From Trema orientale (lineage: Eukaryota; Streptophyta; Magnoliopsida; Rosales; Cannabaceae): DNA of 64,000 nucleotides. Position 1 is the stretch's first letter; every line of letters starts with the position of its first letter. The DNA lies in NCBI GenBank assembly GCA_002914845.1, contig JXTC01000139.1, forward strand, positions 332,075 through 396,074, read 5' to 3'. The notes below the pieces were generated by a model. The model saw only the letters and a list, made by a program, of their open reading frames with translations, was not told where the DNA came from and ran no database searches. Of the stretch, positions 18,011 to 29,007 are shown piece after piece. Both the position numbers and the translations under genes were made by a program.

Positions 18011-18446
18011 AGGCGCACCGTGCCAAATAAACCAAATATTAATCATTTCTTGAAGCTCTCTAATACTGAAATGACGTAAATGCCCCTCTCTTCGAATTAC
18101 ACCGGCAATTAAATACCAGTAACCCACACGGAAAGTGCTTTTTTAGTTTTTGTTTTTTTTTTTTCTTGAGATAATTATAATTTTTAAAATGCATTTTAGA
18201 AGTTTATTCGATTTAATCCCATAATTTTGATTATTATCAATATTAACATTTACATTTACAAATTATTACAAATTCATATATTTTCTAAGTCGAAGACTAA
18301 TTTTAACCATTAATTGACCAAAATACCGCTGTAGATTTAGATTTAAAATGAAACTAAAATAAATTAAAAACTTTTTTTCCTTTTAAGGGAAAACTAAAAA
18401 GTAATTAAAAAATTAAAATAGCATTTATCCCTCGTTTTGTTACTAC
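18011..18446. other. Promoter-side spacer of the delta-COP gene
   Basis: AT-rich, without coding similarity. It should contain the promoter of the minus-strand coatomer gene, but I see no unambiguous TATA box. It is followed at once by the hAT element. Confidence 0.4.
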
Positions 18447-19005
18447 TAAAGGTGGTAAAATAGGTCGGGCCAAATGGGCTAGCCTATGGCTCTATATTGT
18501 GGCCCGCGGGCTAGCCTGGCCCAGCACGCAATAGAACGGGCTTGGGCTCAACCTAGCCCTAGATGTAGGGCCAGACTAGGCCTATATATCTAGGCCCGGC
18601 CCGCCAAATTATTTTTTAATTTTTTAAATGTTTTTATATAAATTTAAATAAAAAACTTTCCCTCAGTCTTTTTTTCACACTTTAAATTTCAAGCTAATTC
18701 TAAATAATTTTCTTAAGGTTTTTGTTTTAAATTTTTTTTATTAACTATTCAACTTATATACTTATAGCGTATTTAATTATTTTCAAATTTTTATCAATAA
18801 GAAAAAAAACATAACATATTATTTATTTTTTTATAAATTTATAATATTTTTAACTAATTATACATATAATAATCTTTTTTTTTATTTTCTTAAAGCGAGC
18901 CAAGAACGGGCTAGTACGGGCCAGGCTGGGCTCCGTTTTGAAATTTTCGGGCTAGCTGGACCCGTTCCTCTTCAAAGCGTGGGCCTGCCCATTTTGCCAC
19001 CTATA
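18447..19005. mobile_element. Non-autonomous hAT element (559 bp)
   Basis: The ends are TAAAGGTGGTAAAATAGG and, as reverse complement of the right end, TATAGGTGGCAAAATGGG, a clear terminal inverted repeat. Flanking 8-bp sequences GTTACTAC (18439-18446) and GTTATGAC (19006-19013) match at six of eight positions, fitting a hAT duplication. The terminal 100-150 bp on both sides are rich in 'gggcc' and 'ggcccg' words. The middle is AT-rich and non-coding. Confidence 0.8.
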
Positions 19006-19350
19006 GTTATGACCTGGTTTTTCTAGTGATCTGATGTAATGATTATCAGTAGAATTTTATGCTCTCTTTTTATTTTGAATAAATAAATAGAGTAATTTTC
19101 TAAGAATGATGTGGCGCACATATATTCGCGAAGGTTAATTCCCTAGATTATGGTATTGTCGAGAACTTCGGTATTAGCTAAGAGACTCAGAAACTCAAAT
19201 ATTTAGAATTAGGTTTTCTAGATGAATTGAATGACAAAACTTATAAACTATAATGAAAGGAATGAAATTGTGAAACTTTCGGTAAACCGAAACCTAAGAA
19301 AATGGCTCGATGAGCCGAGAACTCTTATGGTATTATTCACGAAATTATAT
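19006..19350. other. Intergenic spacer
   Basis: AT-rich sequence without coding similarity between the hAT element and a gypsy-like remnant. Confidence 0.5.
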
Positions 19351-22140
19351 ACCGTAAGTGCACGGTGTCAAGTTTTATAGTAAAGTGGTAAATAATGTTG
19401 TCGTACCCACAAGGATTGGTATTGAAATTCTACTAAGTACTGTAATTGGGTAATCTTAATTTTATCTAGACAATTCAAATTAATCGTGGAGGAATAGTAA
19501 TTAAAGGAAATTCTAAGATACACAACTAAAGGCCACAATGCAATTGTAAATGTAAAGGAAAATAACAACAGGAATGAATTCTAGAGGTTTGACTTCACCT
19601 AACTATCCATTATGTCTTTCAATTAATAACACCACCTGATTAATTTTCCTAGTTTAAAAGCAAGAACTCAAAATTATTTATACTCCCTCTCTCGAGTGCC
19701 AAGTGAAAACTACTCTTAAATTTCAATTTCAATATCTCTATTCAAAATTGAGAAAATAAGAGTTCATTAAGTTTTGTAGTTCTTAATAATAAGCTTCAAA
19801 GGATTCATAGATTTTCTCAAACTCTACTACATCCTAAGTTGTGTTATCCTAATCATATCTCTAAAATCCCTCCTCTCAAATACCAGATTCTAGAAATCAA
19901 AATATCCCAATGGTTGCTAAACAATTGAGAAGCATAAAGAGCAAAGTAACACAAATAAACTAATGGAAAATCACCACAAAATTGATATTGAAAATCAAGA
20001 CATAGTTTCAAGTATAAGTTACATCATTCCTCTAGATAAAATACTTAGTTCATAATGGAAAAGAATAAAAACAATACAAATAACAACAACACCATAGAAG
20101 AAAGAGTTGAGAAAGAAAAACTCTTTTTGGTTGGATGAGAATTTCTTCACATGGTGTTCTTTATCTCCCTTTGCCTAAGGTAGCAGCTGTCAAGAGCTTC
20201 CAAAAACATTCTCCAACCCCCTTTCTCGGATTCCTAAAGGATCTATTTATATCTCCCTTGGCGGCTAGGTCAAATTTGGCTTATGTTGTCCAGAGCACGT
20301 GAAAGTGCCGCAGCGTTGGGTATAGAGCACTGCGGAGCCCAAAAGCCGGAAGGGGTATATAAGGGCAAGCGTTGCAGCACTCTATACTGGACACTGAGGC
20401 GCCCATGCTTCTGGTTCTAAACATCAGCTGCAACACTGCATCGCTCGGAATATAGCGCTGCAGCGCCCATATTTTTGGTACTAGGCATCAATGGCAGCGC
20501 TCAGAAAGTAGCGTTGCTGCACTAGTACTGGTGGGTGCTGGGAATTTTAGCTAAGTGGTGCTGCGGCGCTCATTAGGTGGCGCTGCATCGCCCGTCTCTC
20601 TGTTTGATTATCTTCCTTAAGCACTTTTGAGCATCTTTTTGCCATCAACCATTGTCACAAATCTCGGATTTCTTTCAAGAATTTAATAGACCTGAAAATT
20701 TCAAAGAAAACAATATAAAACACACAAATGCTCTCAAAAACTAATAAAACATTAAGCGTAGAGAGTGAATATTAAGTGCATAAATTGCACTCATAAAATT
20801 CCCCCAAACTTGATGCTTTACTAGTCCTCGAGCAAAAAAAACAAAAGAAACGAAGGAAGAATATAAAACAAAATAGTGAAAAGTAAACTAAAAGCTCAAG
20901 TATCAGTTTGATTTAGATTTCAAACGGGCCTCAAAATTATCATATTTATAGCTCAAGAAAAACTTCAAAATATTATCAATGTCTAGAATTTCAACTCCAA
21001 CACTAGATTTACCCTTCTCTTAATTCTTCTTAGTATGTGTGTGAATAGCCAATTTCACCTCACTACTAAATTTTCGGATTTGTTTATGCAAACAAACGAC
21101 GTGAAGATTGGTCTCTCACATAAATGTTGAGATCTCCATAGGCTTGTTTTTTCAACCACTTTCCGCTAATATAGACTAATGCATCAACAAAGATCAATAG
21201 GACTTTAATAAAGTTTGTAATATGAGGCTAAGATAAAGGTAGGATAAAAAATGCATTTTTATGGTTTCAACATCCTAGAGTACACATATTTTATTCTAGG
21301 ATCCTTTTTTTCTTTATAACCCTTGAGTTAAGCAATCTAACTTCTCCCAAACTTATTTTTCTTTCGCTTGACTTAGATTACAATATTTATCCTTCAAGAA
21401 GTAGCTATGCCCTCAAGTTATGATTTTTTTTTTTTTTTTGAACCAAAGAGGGTATAGCACTTTTCAAATACACAAGAATTCTTCAGAATAACCAACAACA
21501 AGCTTTTTTTTTTTCATATGAGCATCACAATAGCCATAACTACTTTCACATGTGCTCAAGGTGTAAAGTGAAGTATTGGAAAATATTTAGAAGATAGGTG
21601 CAAAGTATGGGAGTCAAAGAAAATGTCTTTAAGCTCAATGTGGTTAACTAGGAATTTCTAACATCACGAGTTTGCTTGAAAAGCTCAATCAATCTAAAGA
21701 TGGCCTAAATCATATCTTTAGCAATGTATAGTCTAGGATTTCGCCTCAAATAGTTTTCAAACAAGTTCTAGAGATCTTTGAGAATCCTAAATAATTGTTT
21801 AATTCGCATAAACATTCTCTAGTTTTAAAGCAAAAGAAAAGTGAGCATGATCATGTGCATAGGCGTACCTGAATCTCAAGAAGAATAAGACTAATAATAG
21901 AGTTAAGCACACAGAAGAAGTCAATATTTATCGTTTTTGAAGAACTATATTTAATTCAATCATATTCTTATCATTGGCCCCAAGCAATCTATTCAAACTG
22001 ACACAAGAATTTTTTTTTTTTTTTAGCAAATAGAAAATAAAAGAAACAACTAAAGAAAAGTAAATACTCCCCAAAACTTAAAATGGATATTGTTCTCAAT
22101 GTCAAATTAAAGAAAAGTGAAGGAAAAAAGACTTACTTGA
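19351..22140 (-). mobile_element. Non-coding part of a Ty3/gypsy-like remnant
   Basis: Near 19350-19440 the sequence 'ccgtaagtgcacggtgtcaa' followed by 'cgtacccacaaggattg' occurs, and near 20800-20835 'attcccccaaacttgatgct' with 'agtcctcgagcaaa'. I recognise both as frequent parts of large plant gypsy-type repeats, from memory. No intact reverse transcriptase or integrase is seen. Orientation is inferred from the adjacent minus-strand reading frame at 22150-22420. Family assignment is tentative. Confidence 0.45.
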
Positions 22141-22149
22141 AGGAAGACA

Positions 22150-22420
22150 TCATTCGTCTTCCTCATTGTCATCATCCTGGTGGCGGGGACCTGATTGGTG
22201 TGGAGGAAAAATGGGAGGAGTAGGAAAGATGATGCCACTGGGTCCCGAATTAAGCACACAGTTAGAGAACATCTGGACTAAAACATTGTTGAATTCCACT
22301 TGATAGTTGAATTGCTGGTCCTTGCATTCTAAGAATTGATTGAACTAATGTGCAAAGTTTCCTTGGCATTGGTTTTGAGCTCGGATGTCCCGTTGCATTT
22401 GGGCCATCTGTACTTAGAAC
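22150..22420 (-). pseudogene. Relic of a retroelement-associated reading frame
   Basis: On the minus strand a Gln/Asn-rich stretch (FNQFLECKDQQFNYQVEF) is followed by a Pro-rich part (PTPPIFPPHQSGPRHQ) and an acidic tail (DDDNEED). This layout resembles the C-terminal end of plant gypsy-associated proteins. A stop interrupts it upstream (NFAH, then stop). Only this fragment is preserved and function cannot be assigned. Confidence 0.4.
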
Positions 22421-23620
22421 AATAAGGATGGTGACTTTTCAAGAACAAGAATAGACTTCAATCTCTAAGTATTTCTACAATTTGATGATGATAAGTGTAA
22501 AGAATATTTGAAGAATGATTATGAAGGGTGAAGTATTTGGTGAGGAGATATAAGTTGAAAGGGTGGGTTAAGGATGGGAGTGAGGTGCTAAAACAACTAA
22601 GGTATTCATAGAAGAAAAAAAAATGAAAATAGAGGTTTAATAGGCTTGTGTTCATTTATAGGCAACAACATGGGTGCTGCAGCGCCCTTATGGTGCTTGA
22701 TTTTTTTTCGAATTTTTTTTTTCGAATCTTTTTTTTTTCGAATTTTTTTTTCAAATTTTTTTCGATTTTTTTTTTTGAAAATGAAGGAAATTCCAGGAAG
22801 GGAAGCGTTGTGGCACTTCAAGTGTAGCGCCACGGCACTAATGGTTCTAGAACTTTTCCAGAACCTGCAGCGCCTGGCGCTATGAACAGAGCGTCGCAAC
22901 GCTCTAGACTAGTACCATAATTTACACTGTTCTAAGCTTTTTTATAACAAACACTCCCATAAAATTAGAGTTATCTAGTGCTATTATACCTTAAGTTTTG
23001 CTATGTTCTTGTTTATTTTAAGTTATTTCAATTATTTTCTTGTTGTTTTGATGTTTTGCTTGTTTGTATATATAGATGAATGAAACAAAGGTATTTGATA
23101 CAAAATGAGAAGAATTTGTACCTCACAAATGGGTCTTTTAAATTATTAGAATCCGATACAGTCGTAATGTAACGAAAATGAGGCAAATTGGAGCTCAAAC
23201 GAAGAAATGGCGCACCAGGGATGCTGAGGCACTAGGCCAGCAGAAAAGTGGTACTGGGGCGCCAAAAATGATACCATAGTGCCAGCTCTCGGGAACTTTT
23301 GGCACCACAGCACCAAAATGGTGCCGCAGCACCACCCACTACATCCTGAGTTAATAATTGACGGTCGAGATCAACTTTTTGACGATCCAAGGGTCCGAAT
23401 TCAACCTGAATTAGGTTTGCACGAGCCACCTCTTTAAAACCCTATCTTTGAGGTTGAAAGAGGCATGTGGGGATAAAGAGAAAGAGAGATGGAGGCAGCT
23501 ATGGAAGGAGAAGAAGAAGAGGAAGAAGAAGAAGATTACAAGCTCCAAGCCTCCATTTCTTGATTTCCTCCCTAACATTAACATCATCCTTTGTTCATAC
23601 TATCTTTTCTTCATTTTCTC
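22421..23620. repeat. Repeat-derived spacer with T-tract/TTCGAA and GC phrases
   Basis: At 22702-22776 long T runs alternate with 'cgaa', forming an irregular T8-CGAA repeat. GC-rich words related to 'gcgctgcagcgcc' occur at 22675-22900 and 23200-23340. They match similar words at 20280-20620, so this is probably part of the same retroelement remnant. No gene seen. Confidence 0.45.
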
Positions 23621-24367
23621 ATGGATAATTCATAATTGGAGCTAAGTCATGCTCCATTTACCATTGATTCTCCAATGAACAATTAATTTATAAATTTATT
23701 ATAAATTGAGTACTCAAACTATTCAAGTCTTGAATCAATACACAAGGGAATCATTTTTCTAGCTTCCTAATGTAAGGAATGGATTCTATATCCGTAAGTT
23801 ACATTCTCAACTACTCATCTTATCATGCTCCCAAGATACAAGTATTTCGATCTGTTTAGGAAACAAACCTTTAACAAGTATGTTAAAAAATATAATATTA
23901 TAAATAGGAGTCTATAACTACTCAGGATTAAGATTGATTTATATATGATCATTTAGTGATATCATTTGAACTCTCAACAGTTAACGGAATTTATGTGAGA
24001 TTCAAATCATGTCTAATCCAATCCTATAAAATCGAATTATATAAAGTACCTCCATTATGATGTCAACACATCAATAGTCTGGATAAGACTATTAAATTCT
24101 CAATATTAATAAACCATACTAATAATATTTAATTAAAGATCTTAAACTTTAATTAATTAATACGGACTACGTTTAGTTTATTCTCTATAAATTTAATCCT
24201 CATATATATAACACTTATATAATAAATTTGTGGTCAGATAAATAAACTAGGAATTTTCTGATATTGAAAGACATACAAATTATGCACAAATTCAAATAGA
24301 AAAATGTCATTTTATTAATTCAACAAATATCCAAAATATACATACTTTTAGGGCATAAATCCTAACA
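23621..24367 (-). repeat. Truncated LTR of a long-LTR copia-like family
   Basis: On the minus strand it begins TGTTAGGATTTATGCCC at 24367. It is closely similar over its length to 32280-33006 (for example 'caagatacaagtatttcgat' in both). The rest of the LTR is missing at the 23621 side, so this is a fragment. Confidence 0.75.
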
Positions 24368-25184
24368 CAATAGCGAGAACCATGGTTGCAGCAAGGATGA
24401 CTCGACAATGTAGTTAAAGCCTCGAGCTTTTTTTTTTTTTTTTACCTCACAATTGAAATGGATGGTGTTAAAAGACTGTATACATAGAAAATCTCTAGAA
24501 AAAAAAAAAAAGAAAAAGAAACAATCTCTTTTCTTTGTCACAAAACTCACAGATCTTGTTCCCCACTTGGAATTTAATTGAGGAGCAAAGCAGAATGGAA
24601 AGAAGATGACCATGGCAAGTCCTTAAGATATACTTGATTTTCCGATTTCCATGGCCACAGTAGACGATCGAGCTATTTTAGTTCGCGAAATAATAGAAAT
24701 TCGCATCTAATTTTTTCAAAATAAAAAAGAAAAATGGGATAGACTGAAAAGAGAAACACATGCCATTAATCCATTAAATGATTCGAATCTCTATTAAACT
24801 TAATTTCTACATAATGGTTCTAATTTTATACCCCAAAAAAAAAAAATAGAGAACTCAACTAAGATCTCAATCGAATCAATCCATGAACATAAAAATTTAT
24901 TAATTAATTAAACTTCACCTTTCTCCATTTTTTTTTCTTGAGAATAAAAAGTTCAGTTCCTTTATTCTGGGTTTTCATCATAAAATTTTGGGCAATATAG
25001 GATAAAGGAAGATAATGTTAAGAGGAGCAAGCTTGACGGTGTTGCATATGAGAGGAAGAGAGTGGTACTGCTACAGACCATTAGAGAAGAGAGTGGAATT
25101 GCAGATGAAGGGGAAGTTTTTCTCCTGTGTGTTATAAGATATCAAAATTCCATGCCCTCCTTATTTTTTATCACATTTATTTTA
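24368..25184. other. Intergenic DNA
   Basis: Homopolymer-rich AT sequence. A 43-codon open stretch begins with ATG at 25014 (MLRGASLTVLHMRG) and is of unknown meaning. No recognisable gene. Confidence 0.45.
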
Positions 25185-25400
25185 GATTAATTAGTCAATT
25201 TTTCGATGACATTTGTCCTCCGTATAAATTGGCCCCCTCATTTTTTACTTTGTATTTAAATACCTCCTAAATGGTAAAGTTGTTTTTCTTTTGTCCCTCA
25301 CTTTTGACTTAGTATTCAAGTGCCCTTAAAATGACAAAATTATTTTTCTTTTACCCCTCATTTTTGACTTAGTATAAGTATCCTTAAAATGATAAAGTTT

Positions 25401-26262
25401 GATACGAACCTCGCCAACTTGTGACGAAACCCGAAACAAGGATGATGCCTAGGACCGTTCTACAATCAGATTCGGATGGGAAACCTCGACCCAACACCTA
25501 TAAAGAGATGTGAACCTTAGTATAAGGGAAGACGCCACAACCAAGGATGGAAAACTCGATTGATAAGTCAGGGGATGAACGCCACTAAGAAATCTGATAA
25601 GTTCGAATAAGTTCTCAAAGAACCAAAGAGAAATTGCTCTCAATTTTTGATGAATTGTAATCTGATTTATTGAATGAAAAGTGTACAATTTATAGGCCAA
25701 AGCCACGAAATTATCAGTCCTAAAAGTATTAAAAACGCCTAAAAAAGACACCTAAAGGAACTTACCCAAACTAGAAAAGGAAAGTAAGAAAATAACCCTA
25801 AAAACTATGCTAAATTCGTACCTAACTAAAAGGAAGTCAAATCTGACTTTACAAACCACTAATCAGCCTATTACATGCCAATAAAGAAAAGGAAAACAAG
25901 TAATTAAATCGTTTTGGGAAACTAGTAACAAAATTGAAAAGTAAGCTTGTAAGTTTGTAATTCACGCACCCCTTGAGCAGTTCCCCTTGGAGAGCCTTTT
26001 CTAGAATATTCCAAAGCTTGAATAATGGAAATCCAACCTTGTGGACCATGTATAACATCATGCTTGGGCCTCCAAGAATTTATCTCAGTCCAAATGCTTT
26101 GAATCAGCCCATTTAGAGACTCCTTGAATCATTTAGCTTGAGCTCTTGTAACTGGTCCAATTGGAACTTGAATTGGCTCCTTTGTAACCCTACCTTGATT
26201 TGCATCAAAGTTGTTCTTATTTTGTCCACTAGGCAAAACTTTTCAGAGAGCTAAATAAATGC
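25401..26262 (-). mobile_element. LTR-like insertion in the foldback element
   Basis: This block has no counterpart in foldback copy I, whereas sequence on both sides of it does. Its composition ('gacgaaacccgaaacaagg', then 'ttatagg' after an A/T-rich leader) resembles a retroelement LTR with leader. The boundaries are approximate and the orientation is a guess. Confidence 0.4.
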
Positions 26263-27140
26263 TCTTGCTAATTCTTTTTCTATTTTGTTGGGCATTTTCA
26301 AATAACTAATTTTTGAGTATTAAACAAATGAAATTGATTAAAAGAGGAAACATGAAATTCTTTTACACAGTTAAATATACATATTTCTATATATATATAT
26401 ATATATGTATATAAACATATAAATAAAAACAAAACAAAAGGGCATAGTATATATAATAGTTTTTACTTAAATACTTGATATATCTGTTGTATTAGATATA
26501 ATTTTTTATTACAAATTTAGTGTTGTTTCGTTTTGGATATGAATCTACATTTAAGAAAAAAAATATAGCTTTTTGTTTTTTTTTCCAGTTATATTTAATC
26601 ATGTTAAAAATGTTATTTTACATCCTTTCATTTATTTCTGACATTTAATCATTGAAAAAAAAGAATAATTAGATATTTTATGACTTGTCCCTTGTCTTTT
26701 ACTCTCGATATGAGTTTGTACTTTAATTTTCTATTTTGAATTCAAGTGTCCCCAAAATAGGAAACAAAAAGTTTTTCTTTTGTTATCTAACCCCAATACT
26801 GTTAGAAGGCTTTTAGTAGTCAAAAACCAAATAGTCATTTTATCTTTTTGGATATAAAATTATGTAATTTTTTTTACATGACTTCTAAAAATATTTTGCC
26901 TATTTTTATTTTATATATACATATATAATCATGTAAAAAGTATTTTTTTTATACTTTTTTTCATATATTTTACTTATTTAGTCATAAAAAATTAGCTATT
27001 TGGAAATATCAAATAAAAAAGAAAAAAAGGTAGAAGACATTTATTTAACTATTTAAAAAATGCAATGATTATTTAGTCATTATCTACTAATACTTTTATA
27101 ACTGTATTAGAGTTAAGAAGGCAAAACAATAATAACTTTG

Positions 27141-27496
27141 GAGCCATTTGGTTCGTCCATTCCATTCCATTGGAATGGAAAATCTATTTGAATAGGTGTT
27201 TGTTTCAACAACTCTAAATTTTTCATTCAAATGGTCTTTTGGAATGAGTGTTTGTTTCAACAATTTAGTTTTTCCATTCAAATGGTTCATCAGTCACATC
27301 AACTATTTGAATGGATTTTTGTGTCTTGGATGAGAATGGAGGGGAAGAGGTGTTTTTGAATGGTCCATTCCAATACTCCCATTCTAATTATAACCCATTC
27401 CACTATTTTTTCCATTCAAATGTCTTCCATTCCAATTATAACCCATTCCACAATTTTCATTCAAATACACACATTCAAATAGGCGAAACAAACGGG
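27141..27496. mobile_element. MITE with 'ggagccatttggttcg' terminus
   Basis: The left end GAGCCATTTGGTTCG and the reverse complement of the right end CCCGTTTGTTTCGCC form an imperfect inverted repeat. Flanking TAACTTTG and ACTTTTG look like a target duplication. The interior is a patchwork of 'ccattcc' and 'attcaaa' words in both orientations. It interrupts the right arm of foldback copy II. hAT affiliation is likely from the terminus. Confidence 0.65.
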
Positions 27497-27625
27497 ACTT
27501 TTGTCATTTAGGAGCACTTGAGTCAAAAGTAAGGAGGCAAAATAAGAACAATTTTACAATTTTGGGACACTTAAATATAAAGTGAAAATTGATAAGACCG
27601 ATTCATACTAAATGCAAAACATGAG

Positions 27626-29007
27626 CATATGGGTAGGGACAAAACATGAGGTTGTGCAATAGATTTTGGCGATTTTCATAATAATAACATTTTCATACAG
27701 TTCAAAATAAGCTCCTATGTAGGGACAAAACATGAGGTTGTACAATAGATTTTGGCAATTTTCATAATAATAACATTTTCAGGAGCAGCTAGGGCAAGGG
27801 CTCATCTTTTCTCCTTATGGGTAGGGCTTATTTTCTTGGTGTCTTATTGATCAAAACCTAGGTATCATATAACTTGGCATGAGTCCTACCTTATTCTATA
27901 TAAAACCCAGTAAAAGGAGCAAACGTAAATTAAATATATAGATTTTTTTTTTTAAAGAAAAAAAGGTAAGTCGAAGAAGCTGATGAGTTGAACATGGCAT
28001 ACTGCAAGCACAACCGCACAACAAATCTGAAGGGGAAAAAAACCAATGGTTGAAGAAGAAAAAATAAAACAAAAAGAAGGTTTAAGAAGCAAAATGAAAA
28101 TAAAGTACTAGGAGAGCGTTGAAAATGGATTTCAATTTCGCTGCTCCAAAAAGAATTGTTCACCGTTTTTTGCGAGTTTTTCTTGATGTTAATCCCTTTA
28201 CTGGGCAAAATTGGCTGGATTTTTGAAGTTGATGAGGCATTTTAGTGGGAATATGTAGCATAGACCAATAACTGGTTGGATCGACCATAGAGATAAGTGA
28301 TAAGAAGAGAATTTAAATTTAAATGGGTTTGAATATTTTGAACAAATTGACTTATATTATGTATCTTTTCTATTTGGATGTCCGTTATTATGGGGTATTT
28401 TACAAGCCCAAACTCAAGCTCAAGAATACTTTGAACGGTAAAGATTTAATTAAATAAATTTATGGATATAGTTTAATGCAATTTTAGCCAAGTAAAATAT
28501 GTGATCATAATTTACTCTAGCAAATGTGTAGATATACTTTGCCTAAATAAACAAATGGCTATGATTTACCCAAATCAATGAATGGTTGTAGTTCATTCAT
28601 CAATGTCTATAAAGACATTTGTAAGAGTTTATGTATCCCATTCAAATCCTTTTCTTTTCACTAAGAAAATATTTATTCTCTCATGTATCTCTTTGATATT
28701 GTTAAGCTTTAATATATATTCTATATTTTTTAGAACAACTTAAAAACCGAAAAAGAAAAAAAAAAACGCAAGAAAAACTAAAGAAATAGAATTGGAATGG
28801 AATTAGTGGAGATTGAGAATGGAAAGAAGATCTCTCTAACATTGGGGGAAATTAATTTCTATTTAATTCTTCAATTTTATGCTATTTGACAAAACTGTAG
28901 ATTGATTAAGATTTGGGGAATCAATTAATCTAAAAATTCATAACTCTCGCCACTCTTTGCTTTGGAATTTGAAGAATCGACGAATTAGGGATGATAATGG
29001 GTGTAGG
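27626..29007. other. Intergenic DNA
   Basis: AT-rich sequence with one 86-bp-period duplication (27635-27780). No recognisable gene. Some open stretches at 27930-28208 (minus) are Phe/Ser-rich, as expected from A-rich DNA. Confidence 0.45.
27635..27780. repeat. 86-bp-period tandem duplication
   Basis: 'agggacaaaacatgaggttg' followed by 'caatagattttgg' and 'ttttcataataataacattttca' occurs at 27635-27694 and again at 27721-27780 with two mismatches. The recent origin suggested by this identity is inferred. Confidence 0.85.

Larger units (their letters stand above)
25185..27625. mobile_element. Foldback element copy II, interrupted
   Basis: The left arm (25185-25400 plus 26280-26560) and the right arm (26560-27140 plus 27497-27625) share the words of foldback copy I at 35042-36250, in opposite orientation to each other. 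Examples are 'cttttgacttagtattcaag' on the left and 'tagtcattttatctttttgg' near the centre. It is broken by an LTR-like segment and a MITE, listed separately. Confidence 0.65.
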
